Shown here in pieces: positions 1 through 10,379 of a stretch of 64,000 bases of DNA. The position numbers and the translations under genes were made by a program. Where the stretch lies: positions 6,041,135-6,105,134 of the forward strand of contig NC_037269.1 of the NCBI RefSeq assembly GCF_000002425.4. Direction: 5' to 3'. Every line of letters begins with the position of its first letter. Position 1 is the stretch's first letter. The notes under the pieces were generated by a model. It was not told the origin of the DNA, made no database searches, and saw only the letters and a list, made by a program, of their open reading frames with translations. This DNA is from Physcomitrium patens. Lineage: Eukaryota > Streptophyta > Bryopsida > Funariales > Funariaceae.

Positions 1-3
1 GGA

Positions 4-1454
4 TTGAAATTCTATTCAATATCAAATCTCAACAGGGAAGACAAGCTATTTCTTGAAGAATCTTATGAAGGAGAATTATTGGATATTGGTCATTACTTGA
101 ATACCTTGACTAAGCAGGGGAATTGGTCTACAGAAAAATTCAAACAAATAAGAAAAAAAACATATGGATTTTTACTTCGAGATGGATTCTTATGGAAGAG
201 ACCGAAGAAAGGAATTGGGATGCCACAAAGAGTGATAGGCAAAAAGGAAGAAAAACTAAAATTATTAAAGGAGTTTCATGATAGTTTATGGGCAGGGCAT
301 AGAGGAATCTGGGCTACTTTTGCTAAACTCAAGGAACGATATTGGTCAAAAATCGTGTATCGAGATGTGCTCTCATTTGTAGAGTCATGTGAAATCTGTC
401 AATCATATTCTAATATCCGACATCGAGATGGTCTTCATCCTACGTATCTTCTGGCTATTCATTTTAAATGGGTTGTTGATTTGGTTATTATGCCAGTTGG
501 ATTATGGCAGATGAGATATTTGGTTTTAGCTCGTGAAGATTTATGAAATCAAGTAGAAGGAAGAGCATTGAGGACAAAATCTACAGAGGGGATTTGTAGG
601 TTTTTGCTTGAAGATGTCATTTGTCGCTACGGACGCATAGGAAAAATCATTGCAGATCGTGGAGAATTAAATGCACAAGAAGCTCATAAGTTCTTTGAAA
701 GATGTGGAGTTAAACTATCACTGACTACTGCTTATAATCCGGAAGGAAATACAAAAAGCGAACGCGGTCATCCACTGATTGTGAAAGCATTGGTTAAAGC
801 TTGTAATGGGAAAGTTAAAGAGGGCCACGGCTTTTGTCATTTGCATTATGGACTGATCGAACAACACATAGTTCGGTGACATGATATATGCCAGTAGAAC
901 TTATGACAGGTCGAAAACCAATTATGCCGATTGAAAAAAAGGTACTTACTTGGAGTATGCTACCATGGGAAGATGGATTGACAAGAGAAGAACTTCTGGC
1001 TATTAGGATTCGACAATTGGAGCAAAGATCGGAAGATGTGCAGATAGCAATGGAAAGGTTAAAAAGTGCAAGGTTACAAAACAAGGCGCGATTCGATAAG
1101 CAACATCGATTGAGACCTAAAGCAATCAAGGAAGGTGACTGGGTACTTGTTTATGACAATAGTCTGGATAATCAACATAGTACTTTGCGGAAATTTTCAA
1201 AACGTTGGTTTGGACCATATGTAGTAACAACTGTTCATGATAATGCGACTTACTCATTACGGAAGTTAGATGGTATAAAATTGAAAATACCAATTGTAGA
1301 GAAGCGAGTAAAAATATTTAAACGAAGAGACGCGGAGATGAATATAGAAGACCTTAATGAAGGTATAGAGATTCCGCAGCAAGAAGATGAAAGTGATTTG
1401 GATAATGAAGGTGATGAAGACGAATTGGACAAAGACGTAGAGGATATATTCTAA
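4..1454 (+). pseudogene. gypsy family A polyprotein, 3' part: integrase
   Basis: The integrase would join element cDNA into the host chromosome. The first segment (4-546) carries the zinc-binding module, seen as HDSLWAGHRG followed by CEIC. The catalytic core continues in 568-879, with D in VVDLV, D in ADRGEL and E in KSERG. By counting, 34 residues separate the second D and the E, against 35 in chromovirus integrases. The C-terminal part (888-1454) ends in a strongly acidic tail rich in D and E and has no chromodomain. The frame is broken by TGA at 544-546 and by a break near 880. The same TGA occurs in copy A3. Identification as a Ty3/gypsy integrase is firm; the product is not functional as read. 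Confidence 0.88.
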
Positions 1455-1516
1455 ATAAATTAGCAATTGGATAAATTAGTGCATACCGGAGGATGCACAG
1501 GTTCAGAGTGGGTAGA

Positions 1517-2759
1517 TGTCGTATTTTATCACAAGTATACCGTGAAAATATAAAGAAAGGGGACTTTTATTAATGTTCAGTTACCTCGAATATTGGGAGC
1601 AACGACCAACTCCAGTACAAATACTGAGTGGCCAGGTTCAGTCACCCTGTTACAGTTAGCTGGGGCATACTGAAATACTCCATTCGATTCCAATAACGGT
1701 AGTCAGCAGAAAGGGAAGGGACTAATTCAACAACGGGTTAGCCTGGTTTGAAGAGCCAATTGGATCCAATTTCAAGACATCCAATCCGGGTCCTCTTACC
1801 CAATATGAGACCTGAATTGGTCGGGCAACCCGATGGAGTCTAATTACGGGAAAATCCAGGTCTTACTATGGGCCTCAGCCAATCTGACGTGAAGGACCAA
1901 TTTGATCCAATTATGGGAACATCCGGGTCTTACTACTAGACTCTTATCCAATATGAGACTTGAATTGGTCGGGCGACTCAATGTAGTCCCGATTATAGGG
2001 TTTCGATTCCGTTTCAGGCTGTTCCGTCCTTTGTGCCGTTCCGGGAACGTCCTTTCGGTAAAAAGATCTCTTAAAGGTAAAAAGGAAGGAAAAAGCTCTG
2101 ACGATGAGAGCCAATTTTGGATCCAAGCTCTGACGGCGGGAGCCAATTTCGGATCCAAGACGGAAGATTGAAGAAATGAGAGGGGAGAGAAAGTTTTGGG
2201 AGTTTTTTTAGAGAAGAATCAAAGAACTAGCTTCATGCTTTGGGGCGGGGAAAAAAGACAAAGATTGGGTTTTTTTTCTTCATAGGATTTTGAAAAGACT
2301 GAGGCAATCGTTGTTGAAGTCAGTGTTGTAATGGTGAATCGAGATTTTTAATGAAGTGGGTTTGATTACTCTTGACTGTTTTGTGAAATCGAGTTACGTC
2401 TGTGATGAAGAATTAAAAGGGTGTCTTTAGGATTGAGTATGTGGAGTGAATGAAAATTGTTGGATTAATCTAACGAGACAGTTAGTGGATAGAAGATCGT
2501 GAGTATAAAGCGGTATCGAAGATAAGCAGTTTGGGTTGTTCGAGGTTCTCTGTAACGTCTAGAGACCTACCGGCTGGGACAAAAAGGACTTCGGCGAGTA
2601 GTCGAAGGACATCCGTATAGATTTACGGTGTATTCTTGCAGTTGTTTATATTCGAAGAGCCAAAAACCGATAGACTGTTTGAATATTAGCGAATCTCTAT
2701 ACTACCTTCTACAGCCAGTGGCCTGACGCGTTCTCGAGTAGGAAGCATGTAATACGACA
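1517..2759 (+). repeat. 3' LTR of gypsy A1
   Basis: About 1243 bp, bounded by TGTCGTATT and AATACGACA, a perfect 9-bp terminal inverted repeat. It matches, in reverse orientation, the LTRs of A3 at 23469-24822 and 37136-38483. The part from about 1752 to 2145 is dense in CCAAT/ATTGG pentamers, arranged partly as an imperfect duplication. Confidence 0.92.
1752..2145 (+). promoter_or_regulatory. CCAAT-box cluster in family A LTR
   Basis: Roughly a dozen CCAAT or ATTGG pentamers occur in under 400 bp, where about one would be expected by chance. Two sub-blocks repeat the order CCAAT, CCAAT, CCAATATGAGAC, ATTGGTCGGGC (about 1752-1840 and 1895-1990). CCAAT is the NF-Y site. A promoter or enhancer role is inference, based on the position in the U3 half of the LTR. 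Confidence 0.45.
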
Positions 2760-3480
2760 GCGGTGCCAAAATATGATTGTTTGTTTTACTTATTCCGAAA
2801 GAAACCTCCTAGCATAAACCCGTATAGGGAGATTCGAACACGGAGAATGACTAATTGCTTAAGCGTTCACGTTAGGGTCACACAATCAGTTACCTTCTAA
2901 ATGTATCGTCTCTATTTCCAATATCTGAACACACAAGGGAACTATAATCTCCTCCTTCACCTTACTGGTCTCTTCTTTACAGCAATTCAGTCATACCAAT
3001 AACTGCTATTTCTATCTATATATTCACCTTCATAATCTCCAACTAGAATAGTGCGGCCTCACAACTTTCAGCACATAATTATCCTCGTTCCAATCACTGG
3101 AATTTTTTACACAGCACTACCATTCACATTACAATATTTCACACATACACATACTCATTCTCTCTATTGAACTACAATCAGATTTCAGCATTCAATATTT
3201 TTTCTTTTCAAATAATACCAATCACATTTCCATTCCATAATTCATTTCACAATATTCAGAAACTCTCAATCCTCTTATTCAAAAAAAATAACAAACAAAA
3301 GAAAAGAGGTAGCAACATGCTTATCTCGGCTCATACTATCACAACGATGGCACCTTAATTAACTTCTACAACTCTTATATACTTTTCCTTGATTCTCCAG
3401 ATTCTAACCATAATTTTATAATTAACTGCTTTTAATAACTAAATCACTCATCCGTCCTCTTAAATTTCCTATTATATGGA
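2757..3480 (-). repeat. Diverged Tat/Athila-type LTR with PBS stump
   Basis: The sequence CAGCGGTGCCAAAA next to a TG at 2774 mirrors the PBS-LTR junction of element T at 52684-52706. Several later stretches also align with T's LTR, including the block around TAGGGAGATTCGAACACGG and the A-rich block before a GGTAGC motif near 3306. It is therefore the 5' LTR of an older - strand Tat relative. Its internal region is gone, replaced by the LTR of A1. The right boundary near 3480-3530 is uncertain. Confidence 0.6.
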
Positions 3481-3483
3481 CTA

Positions 3484-4278
3484 TTAATATATTTTAGCAA
3501 TATCTTTCAAAAATGAATTAATATCTATTCTATAACTACCTTGATACTTATAAGCACGTTTCCTATGTTTATATAATTTTTTTTTAGACTTTGAAATATT
3601 AAGTGCATGAGATGCTAGAACTATAATTTGAATAGGATGAGCTTCCGCATTATGCAAGAGTAACTCATTTTGCTTCTCTACAAGAAGTAGATAGGACATG
3701 AGATCAAAATGACTCTGAAATTTCATGTTCATGTATTGTTGTGCAAGCTTAGCAGATACAGAAGGAAATATAGAGAGAATTTTCTCAATCATTTCTTCTT
3801 CAAAGATGCTTTGTCCACATAATCGTAATTGTAAGATAATACTATATATTTTACTATTAAAAGAATTTAAATTTGGAAAATCCAAGACATATAAATGTGT
3901 CCAATTATGATGTGCACGTGGAAGAAAAATGGCCTTTTGATGATCAAACCTAGATTTAAGATTCTTCCAAAGTTTTACAGGATCTTCCATTTTTAAATAT
4001 TGATGTTGTAATGCAGGTACAAGATGATGACGAAGGAGAAGAAGTGCTTTCCAATGAATAGCAAGAGGTATAGAAATACTTATTGTAGGAGATTCTTTAA
4101 ACATAATGGCATCCGAGAGTTGTTCTGTAAATAAATTTATTTTTGTCATTTTTGTCCATAATAGATAATTGTTTCCATCCATAATCAATGGTGGAAATAA
4201 AAGAACTTGAAAATGTTGTGTTGCTTTGGTAATAGTTGGAACCATAGTAGAAGCAATTGAAGATGTTGAAGCACTCAT
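3484..4278 (-). pseudogene. copia gag (UBN2-type) protein, C-terminally truncated
   Basis: A 264-residue open frame starting at an ATG about 620 nt inside the 5' LTR. It has the layout of plant copia Gag of the UBN2 type: a Ser/Thr-rich N-terminus, then DGNNYLLWTKM near residue 33, a W-K pair near residue 105 and a long helical region with repeated L and Q. Gag would form the particle that packages element RNA. The nucleocapsid zinc knuckle is absent because the frame diverges from the Cop2 copy after KYQGS, about 18 residues before the stop. The last residues are probably read from a foreign junction. Family assignment is firm and the C-terminus is not native. Confidence 0.82.
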
Positions 4279-4902
4279 TATAAATAAATCTATAAAGAAA
4301 ATACAAGATCAAGTAGAAAAGTTGAGTAAAATGTACCTTAAAAGATAAAGTCAAATAAAATGATAAACATGAACTTGAAAAAATAAAAATATATAATTTT
4401 TTTTTTTTTTTTAGGAGATTATAGATTAAGGCAGCAGAATAGCAATAAGATGGCGCAGCAAGCAGCAATAGGGCGGCAACAGTAAGGTGGCAGGGTGGCA
4501 GCAATGGGCGACGACAAGCGACATCGGTCAACAGCGGACAGCGACGGTGGTGGTGGCAGCAGCGGCGACGGCAGCGGGTGACAGCATCAACGATGACATG
4601 GTGGCAGCGACGGTAGTGGCAAGTTTTGCGGTAGCTCGACGACTGTTCAGCGGTAATTTAGAGGCAGGCATGCAAGGAGTAGGAAGTAAGCTCGGGTGGA
4701 GTTGGGATGGATCAAGTATTCTAAGCAAGCAGGGCACAGAGTGGAACAAGTGCTCTAAATAAGCAGCTAATGTATGAAGGGCCAACAAGAAGAACAAAAT
4801 TATGAGGCAAACACTGAGCAAGGGTAGCAACAGGTTTGAAGAGTCAAAGTCTAGAGCAAAAAAAATTGTGATAGTGTATAGAAGAGAATCGTACTGATAA
4901 CG
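4279..4902 (-). other. Cop1 leader with GC-rich trinucleotide-like segment
   Basis: Untranslated leader between LTR and gag. Directly inside the LTR the - strand reads CGTTATCAGTACGA, the expected primer-binding position for this copia group. The part at about 4440-4680 is rich in GCAGC, GGCGG and GGTGG steps and much more GC-rich than its surroundings. Open frames here on both strands are low-complexity Ala/Ser/Thr peptides and are not called genes. A poly-T run lies at about 4397-4412. Confidence 0.6.
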
Positions 4903-5202
4903 TGTTGAGAATGTTTAGAACAATACAAGAGTAATAGTAAGTCATACATACACATGAGAGTAGTAGTAAGTCATATACAGACACGAGAGTAGTAGTAAGT
5001 CATACACACAAGAGGATTTCTAAGGAGAGAGAGCTTTACACACAAAAATCTATTGATCTGATTTTGTCTTGTATATAAAAGAGAAAAGAATAGAGGATAA
5101 ATAATACTTCTCCACTAGACTCTAAATACTATAGCTATGGTATTTATTGTAGTCTACAGTAAATATTATGGAAAGCGCCAGCTACATTTGATGATCTCAA
5201 CA
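4903..5202 (-). repeat. 5' LTR of copia Cop1
   Basis: 300 bp with terminal TGTTGAGA and TCTCAACA. Read on the - strand it aligns with the 3' LTR of Cop2 (20959-21229), including the shared block ending CCATAATATTTA. It contains three short tandem repeats of a GAGTAGTAGTAAGTCATA-like unit. Confidence 0.9.
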
Positions 5203-5669
5203 GAAACTCAATGTCTATTTATTTTTTACAAAAAAAAATGACCATGATGAAATGAGAATGTATGGTCCTCAAAGAATGTATGGCACTCTCTTTTCGTGGC
5301 CATATTCTATTTGTTTGATTTTGTTGTGGTTCCCACGAGTTCCATAAGTCTTGTTTTTCCAACAATATCATCCTTTCTATTCCATCAAGTTCAATAGAAA
5401 TTGGAGATATTCCATGGAGAGGTGGGATTCCCCTCATCCTGGTTGATGATGGAGTTTCCGATTGGAATAGGTGGATGAGAAAATGATCTCATATTATAGA
5501 TGAATGTATATATTCATCCAACTCCCCCTCCTTCGGGGGTATGTGGTCTTCCTTCCGTTGTCGTCTTCTTCCTCAACCTAGTCATTGCAATCCCCTCGTG
5601 CTCGTGTTTGTGAGACTCGTGTAGTGTACGAATGGACAGTGCAATCTCTCATGGAGTGTAGGAAAAAAA

Positions 5670-5672
<3 letters not shown>
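5203..5672. other. Unassigned sequence
   Basis: About 470 bp outside the copia LTR with no recognised element. The longest open frame (5219-5437, -, 72 codons) matches no family known to me and has no support beyond length. A small perfect-looking stem, CCCCCTCCTTCGGGGG, occurs at about 5523-5538. Confidence 0.4.

Positions 5673-5750
<78 letters not shown>
5673..5750. repeat. (AT)n microsatellite
   Basis: About 39 uninterrupted AT dinucleotides between an A-run and CATATTTTTT. It sits at the boundary between unassigned sequence and a gypsy integrase relic. Confidence 0.97.
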
Positions 5751-5755
<5 letters not shown>

Positions 5756-5779
5756 TTTTTGTGTAGAACGTCTTTTCTT

Positions 5780-6332
5780 TTATGACAAGTCAAAAATCAA
5801 TTATGCCAATTGAAGAAAATGTGCCAACTTGGAATATACTACGATGAGAAGATGGATTGACAAGAGAGGAATTGTTAGCCATTAAAATCTGACAATTTGA
5901 ACAAAGATCGGAAGATGTAGAATTAGTATTAAAAAGGTTACAAACGACAAGGTTAGGAAATAGGACTCGATTTGATAAGCAACATCGATTGAGACCTAGA
6001 GCAATTGAAGAAGGTGATTTGGTACTTGTTTATGATAGAGTCTGGATAATCAACATAGTGCTTTGAACCAGTTTTTGAAATGTTAGTTTAGACCATATGT
6101 AGTAGTAATGGTTCATGATAATGCCACATATTTATTAAGAGATTTAGATGGTATGAGGTTGAAAATACCTATTATTGGAAAGCGAGTGAAGATTTTTAAA
6201 AGATGACATAGAAAAATCAATATGGAGAATTATGCTGAAGATATTGGCATTTTTGAAGAAGACAATTGTTTTGGAGAAAATGGTGAAAATAGAAATGAAG
6301 GATTTAATGAAGAAAATGAAGAGATGGTGTAA
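5780..6332 (+). pseudogene. gypsy A2 integrase C-terminal relic
   Basis: Aligns at DNA level with the integrase C-terminal region of A1 (888-1454): the blocks beginning ATGACAAGTCAAAAATC, GATAAGCAACATCGATTGAG and GGTACTTGTTTATGA are shared. Several stops and frameshifts interrupt it (for example TGA near 5890 and 6208). The acidic tail is still visible as a run of GAA and GAT codons before 6332. It is followed by a conserved 3' block (CGGAGGATGCGCA) and a purine tract leading into the LTR. Confidence 0.8.
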
Positions 6333-6397
6333 TGCTAATTATGACATATGGTTCATTTGGCACATATCGGAGGATGCGCAAGTTAAGAGGGAGAGGA

Positions 6398-7764
6398 TGT
6401 CGTGATGTAATACGACTATATAATGAAATTGTAATCAAAGTTGAATTTCTACTTAATATCTAATTATCTTAATTTAATTATAATTTGAGGTATCTTAACA
6501 TGGCTTTTATAAAATCTTCTTAGGTTATTTTCTTATCTTAATAATTAGTAGGTTGAAGGTTAGTTAATAATTTTACCTTCTAGGTTGTAGAAGGTTGAAG
6601 GTTAGTTAATAATTTTACCTTTTAGGTTGTAGAGACTCTTCTACTACCTTAGAAAGACCATAAATTAATAAAATCAGATTAGAAGAGAAAAATAACTAAT
6701 ATAGTTGATACTAGAATTAAGTTGAGAGTAGGATTAGACTAAAAAATCCTTAAGATAGGATAGATTGATACCCGAGGATCGACCATTTATAAAACAAGGT
6801 CGAAATCAGACCTCTAGCCACTAAAACAACGGCCTAGGGCAAAATAGGGTTGCATTCAAAGATCGAAGATTAAGGTTTGAGAGCTAGCTTGAAGTTCATT
6901 CCAAAGAAATAAGAATTGTTTTGAGAGGGTTTTAGAGGAGTTAACAATTGTTGTTCAAAGTCACAATTTGTATCAGTGATTTGGATTTTATATAATACAA
7001 TTAGGACTAGCAATTTTGACTAGTTCGTGCAATTGGCATGACATCTATAGTTGAAAATCTGATATTGTTTGGATTATTGGGTGCTCTAAGTGTATACAAA
7101 ATTTTGTAATAATCTAACGGCGTGGTTTAGAGTTATCAAGTTTTTAGCACAAGAGGGTTTCAGAAGGTGGTAGTTTGAGGTTGGGTAGGGTTTCTATGAT
7201 ATCTAAAGATCTATCAATCGGATTAAGGTAAAAATTGGCATGGTGTTGGAAGACTTAAAGATAAAGCTACACACAAATTTTGAGACAAAGTTAATGGTTG
7301 AAGAAGGAGAAATCATTGCTGGGATTTCTGCTTCACTTTTCAAGTTGGCGGCTGAGTGACATTGGTGCAATTTTTGGAGATGTTCTCACAATCTATAAGT
7401 TGGATTGGGCTAAAAATTCTTGAGCATTTAAAAGACTTGCATTGACAATTGTATGCAAAATTCTATATCAAGTGGACGGTCAGATTGGATGTTACAATTT
7501 GTTAAAGCTCATTGATTAGGATTGGGATTTATAAGAAAAAAATCTAAATTGCTTAAATATGAAAGTAATAAGGTAATTGGGATTTATGTATGGTTAAGAC
7601 TACTAAGAAGAGTGTTTTAAGCACTTTTGAATTGAAATTCAGATTATATTCTTCTTGCATAAGTAAAACCTATTAGGGTTTCTTCGCTACTTATGAAACA
7701 CAATCTCACCTTCCACAGTTAAGTGCCCAGTGTATTCCTGAGCAAAACAATACGTAATACGACA
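6398..7764 (+). repeat. LTR of gypsy subfamily A2, + orientation
   Basis: 1367 bp from TGTCGTGATG to ATACGACA. Two further copies exist: 8762-10085 (inverted) and 12433-13757 (same orientation). It is 42 bp longer than the 12433 copy because of a tandem duplication at 6551-6592 and 6593-6634. Confidence 0.9.
6551..6634 (+). repeat. 42-bp tandem duplication within A2 LTR
   Basis: Two adjacent 42-bp units beginning GGTTGAAGGTTAGTTAATAA, nearly identical. The other two A2 LTR copies have a single unit. Confidence 0.9.
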
Positions 7765-7787
7765 TAAGTGGTGAATCCAATATGAAT
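7765..7787 (+). other. A2 primer-binding-site region following the + LTR
   Basis: TAAG followed by TGGTGAATCCAATATGAA. The same segment follows the inner ends of the inverted LTR (8738-8761, as TAAGTAGTGAATCC) and of A3's 5' LTR (TAAGTGGTGAACCCGACG). The TGG start is what a tRNA-primed element would show; the tRNA was not identified. Its presence here means this LTR once acted as a 5' LTR although integrase sequence lies upstream of it. Confidence 0.65.
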
Positions 7788-7794
7788 CTTCCAT

Positions 7795-8721
7795 CCCTCA
7801 TATACTCTCCTCAAGTCCCATGTCTTCTTTCTTTGGTGTAGCAAATGGAGGTTGGACAATAGGCACAATCAATCTTGTAGTAGGCATTGGGGTCTTTGGT
7901 ACTTGTACTATTCTTTGAATACTAAACCTATTCTTTCTCCTTTCTTTTTTTGCAAGTAATCCAATAGCATCTTCAAGAGCTCTCTATTTTATTGTCAATC
8001 CTTCCTCTCATTTCTTATCTTCAAGAAGAACCTCTAACTTCTCTTCTAATTTTTCATTAGTAGCTTTAAGAAACAATTCAACCTTGTTTGGTCCCAATGT
8101 TAACTTTTCCATTTTTGATAATCTAAAAAATTGCCTTTCAAATTTTCTTAATAATTCTATAGCTTGCAAGTTTTTGGTAGGTCGCTCAATTCATTCCAAG
8201 AATGATTTCTTAATAACTCGATTAGTATCCTCCAAAAAATATTCATCCTTCAATGCATGTGAAAATACCTCCCATGAACTTCCAAATTGCCTCATAATAG
8301 ATCTTATATGCTTTCTTATCTTTGGTACCATAGCAAGCTCAAATACTTGAATCATCTCCTTTTCAAAAACACGATTCAATTCCATTTTGTACACATAACA
8401 TCTTAAATATTTGGAAATATTCCTCCCATCAAATTAGTCAACCTTGTTAACCACTGCTTGCAATGCTTTGGTTACCAAAGCCTCTTTGAGATCATTGCCC
8501 TATTGCTGTTGTATAAATAATATAAATGCCTGAAATTTTTTTACAGTGTTTGGTTCAAGGTACATACCTTGTTCACCAGTAGAAATTCTACTTGAAGTTG
8601 TGCTTGAAAATCCACTTGTAGCTCCATCCAAAGCTCCATCCAAAGCTCCATCAAAAAGTCCAAATTCAACCTTCTTACCTTTTTGTGCCATCAATTCAAA
8701 ATAACCACAAATATAATCCAA
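7795..8721 (-). pseudogene. gypsy A2 gag relic
   Basis: Reading leftwards from the inverted LTR, fragments at 8500-8721 and 8191-8394 match the gag of A3 at 36555-36989, sharing blocks such as SWEVFSHALKDEYFLED and MELNR. Stops and frameshifts separate the fragments. Further left, blocks resembling the KNVEDAVGLL region and the proline-rich linker of A3 gag continue to about 7800, where the sequence meets the + strand fragment. Gag would be the structural protein; this copy is dead. Confidence 0.75.
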
Positions 8722-8761
8722 TACCTTCTACCTCAAACTTTCACATTGGATTCACTACTTA

Positions 8762-10085
8762 TGTTGTATTACATATTATTTTGCTCAAGAATACACTAGG
8801 CACTTAGCTGTGGAAGGTGAGATTGAGTTTCATAAGTAGCCAAGAAATCCTAATAGGTTTCACTTATGCAAGAAGAATATAATCTGAATTTCAATTCAAA
8901 AGTGCTTAAAACACTCTTCTTAGTAGTCTTAACTATACATAAATCCCAATTACCTTATTACTTTCATATTTAAGCAATTTAGATTTTTTTCTTATAAATC
9001 CCAATTCTAATCAATAAGCTTTAACAAGCTGTAACATCCAATCCGACAATCCCTTTGATGTGGAATTTTGCATACAATTTTCAATACAAGTCTTTTAAAT
9101 GCTCAAGAATTTTTAGTCCAATCCAACTTATAGATTGTGAGAACACCTCCAAAAATTGCACCAATGTCACTCGGCCGCCAACTTGAAAAGTGAAGCAGAA
9201 ATCCCAGCAATGATTTCTCCTTCTTCAACCATTAATTTTGTCTCAAAATTTGTGTGTAGCTTGATCTTTAAGTCTTCCAACACCATGCCAATTTTCACCA
9301 TAATCTGATTGATAGATCTTCAGATATCATAGAAACTCTACCTAACCTCAAACTACCACCTTCTGAAACCTTCTTGTGCTAAAAACTTGATAACTCTAAA
9401 CCATGCCGTTAGATTATTACAAAATTTTGTATACACTTAGAGCACCCAATAATCCAAATAATATCAGATTTTCAACTATAGATGTTATGCCAATTGCACA
9501 AACTAGCCAAAATTGCTAGCCCTAATTGTATTATATAAAATCCAAATCACTGATACTAACCCTGACTTTGAACAATAATTGCTAACTCCCTTAAAACCCT
9601 CTCAAAACAATGCTTATTTCTTTGGAATGAACTTCAAGCTAGCTCTCAAAATTTAACCTTCGATCTTTGAATGCAACCTTGTTTTGTCCTAGGTCGTTGT
9701 TTTAGTGGCTAGAGGTCTGATTTTGAGCTTGTTTCACAAACGGTCGACCCCTGGGTATCAATCTATCCTATCCTAAGGATGTTTTAATCCAATCCTACTC
9801 TCAACTTAATCCTCGTATCAACTATACTAATTTATTATGTCTTATAACTTGATTTTATTAATTTATGGTCTTTTAAGGCAGTAGAAGAGTTTCTACAACC
9901 TAGAAGGTAAAATTATTAACTAACCTTCAACCTACTAATTATTAAGATAAGAAAATAACCTAAGAGGCTTTTATAAAAGCCATATTAAAATACCTCAAAT
10001 TATAATTAAACTAAGATAATTAGATATTAACTAGAAATTCAACTTTGATTATAATTTCACTATATAGGCGTATTACATCATGACA
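8762..10085 (-). repeat. LTR of gypsy subfamily A2, - orientation (5' LTR)
   Basis: 1324 bp, the inverse of 6398-7764 without the 42-bp duplication. It is followed inward (leftward) by the PBS region and gag relic, so it is a 5' LTR. On its right it cuts into the 3' extra ORF of chromovirus B at 10086. It forms a long inverted repeat with 6398-7764. Confidence 0.9.
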
Positions 10086-10240
10086 GTGTTGTATCTTGCC
10101 ATGTATTCGAGGAAAAACATGTCATTCTTGAAGATCTTCATCTCGATTCCATCGTCTTGAAGGTTATGACAATCATAATGTCTCGTCCAATAGGACTGCA
10201 AATGAAGGCTCTCAATCAAATCCAATGGTTATTGGTTCTC
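10086..10240 (-). pseudogene. Chromovirus extra 3' ORF relic
   Basis: On the - strand this aligns with the start of the extra ORF of C (34351 onward), with shared blocks around GAGACATT, GATTGTCA, AACCTTCAAGACGA and GAAGATC. Only the basic, Arg-rich N-terminal part is left because the A2 LTR begins at 10085. It shows that the small ORF after the chromodomain also existed in family B. Confidence 0.7.
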
Positions 10241-10379
10241 TATCTCCTTCGCATCACAACTACAAAAAAGAAGCTACAAAAAAGAATTGAAAGTAGAATG
10301 TTATCTTTCCTAGATCTTGTTTCTTTTATAAAAAAAGATTTTCATCTTGATTTTAATGGATTTTGTCGATGAAAAGCTT

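Larger units (their letters stand above)
1..2759 (+). mobile_element. Ty3/gypsy family A, copy A1 (3' part)
   Basis: Truncated by the window start. It holds the RNase H-integrase linker, the integrase, a purine-rich tract (about 1500-1516) and a 3' LTR. It is very similar to the - strand element A3 at 23469-38483 and belongs to the same family. The 3' LTR ends at GACA and abuts a remnant of a Tat-type primer-binding site, so the copy was probably inserted into an older Tat element. The 5' half lies outside the window, so age and target duplication cannot be tested. Confidence 0.9.
3484..5202 (-). mobile_element. Ty1/copia element, 5' part (Cop1)
   Basis: A 5' LTR, a leader and a gag gene in order on the - strand. 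The element stops at the junction with the old Tat-type LTR near 3484-3530, so protease, integrase, reverse transcriptase and 3' LTR are missing. Its LTR and gag match the second copia at 16437-21229, although the two lie in opposite orientation and overlap in gag, so they are separate copies. Confidence 0.88.

Noticed and set aside
544..546. Shared TGA as a selenocysteine codon
   Set aside because: No reason for selenocysteine in a plant retroelement; mutation or readthrough is simpler.
4487..4830. Ala/Thr-rich open frames on both strands
   Set aside because: They lie in the untranslated leader of copia Cop1 and come from the GC-rich trinucleotide-like composition.
5219..5437. 72-codon open frame on the - strand
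   Set aside because: No family recognised and no start, promoter or conservation evidence; left as unassigned sequence.
5673..5750. (AT)n tract as an origin or replication signal
   Set aside because: A plain dinucleotide microsatellite with no supporting features.
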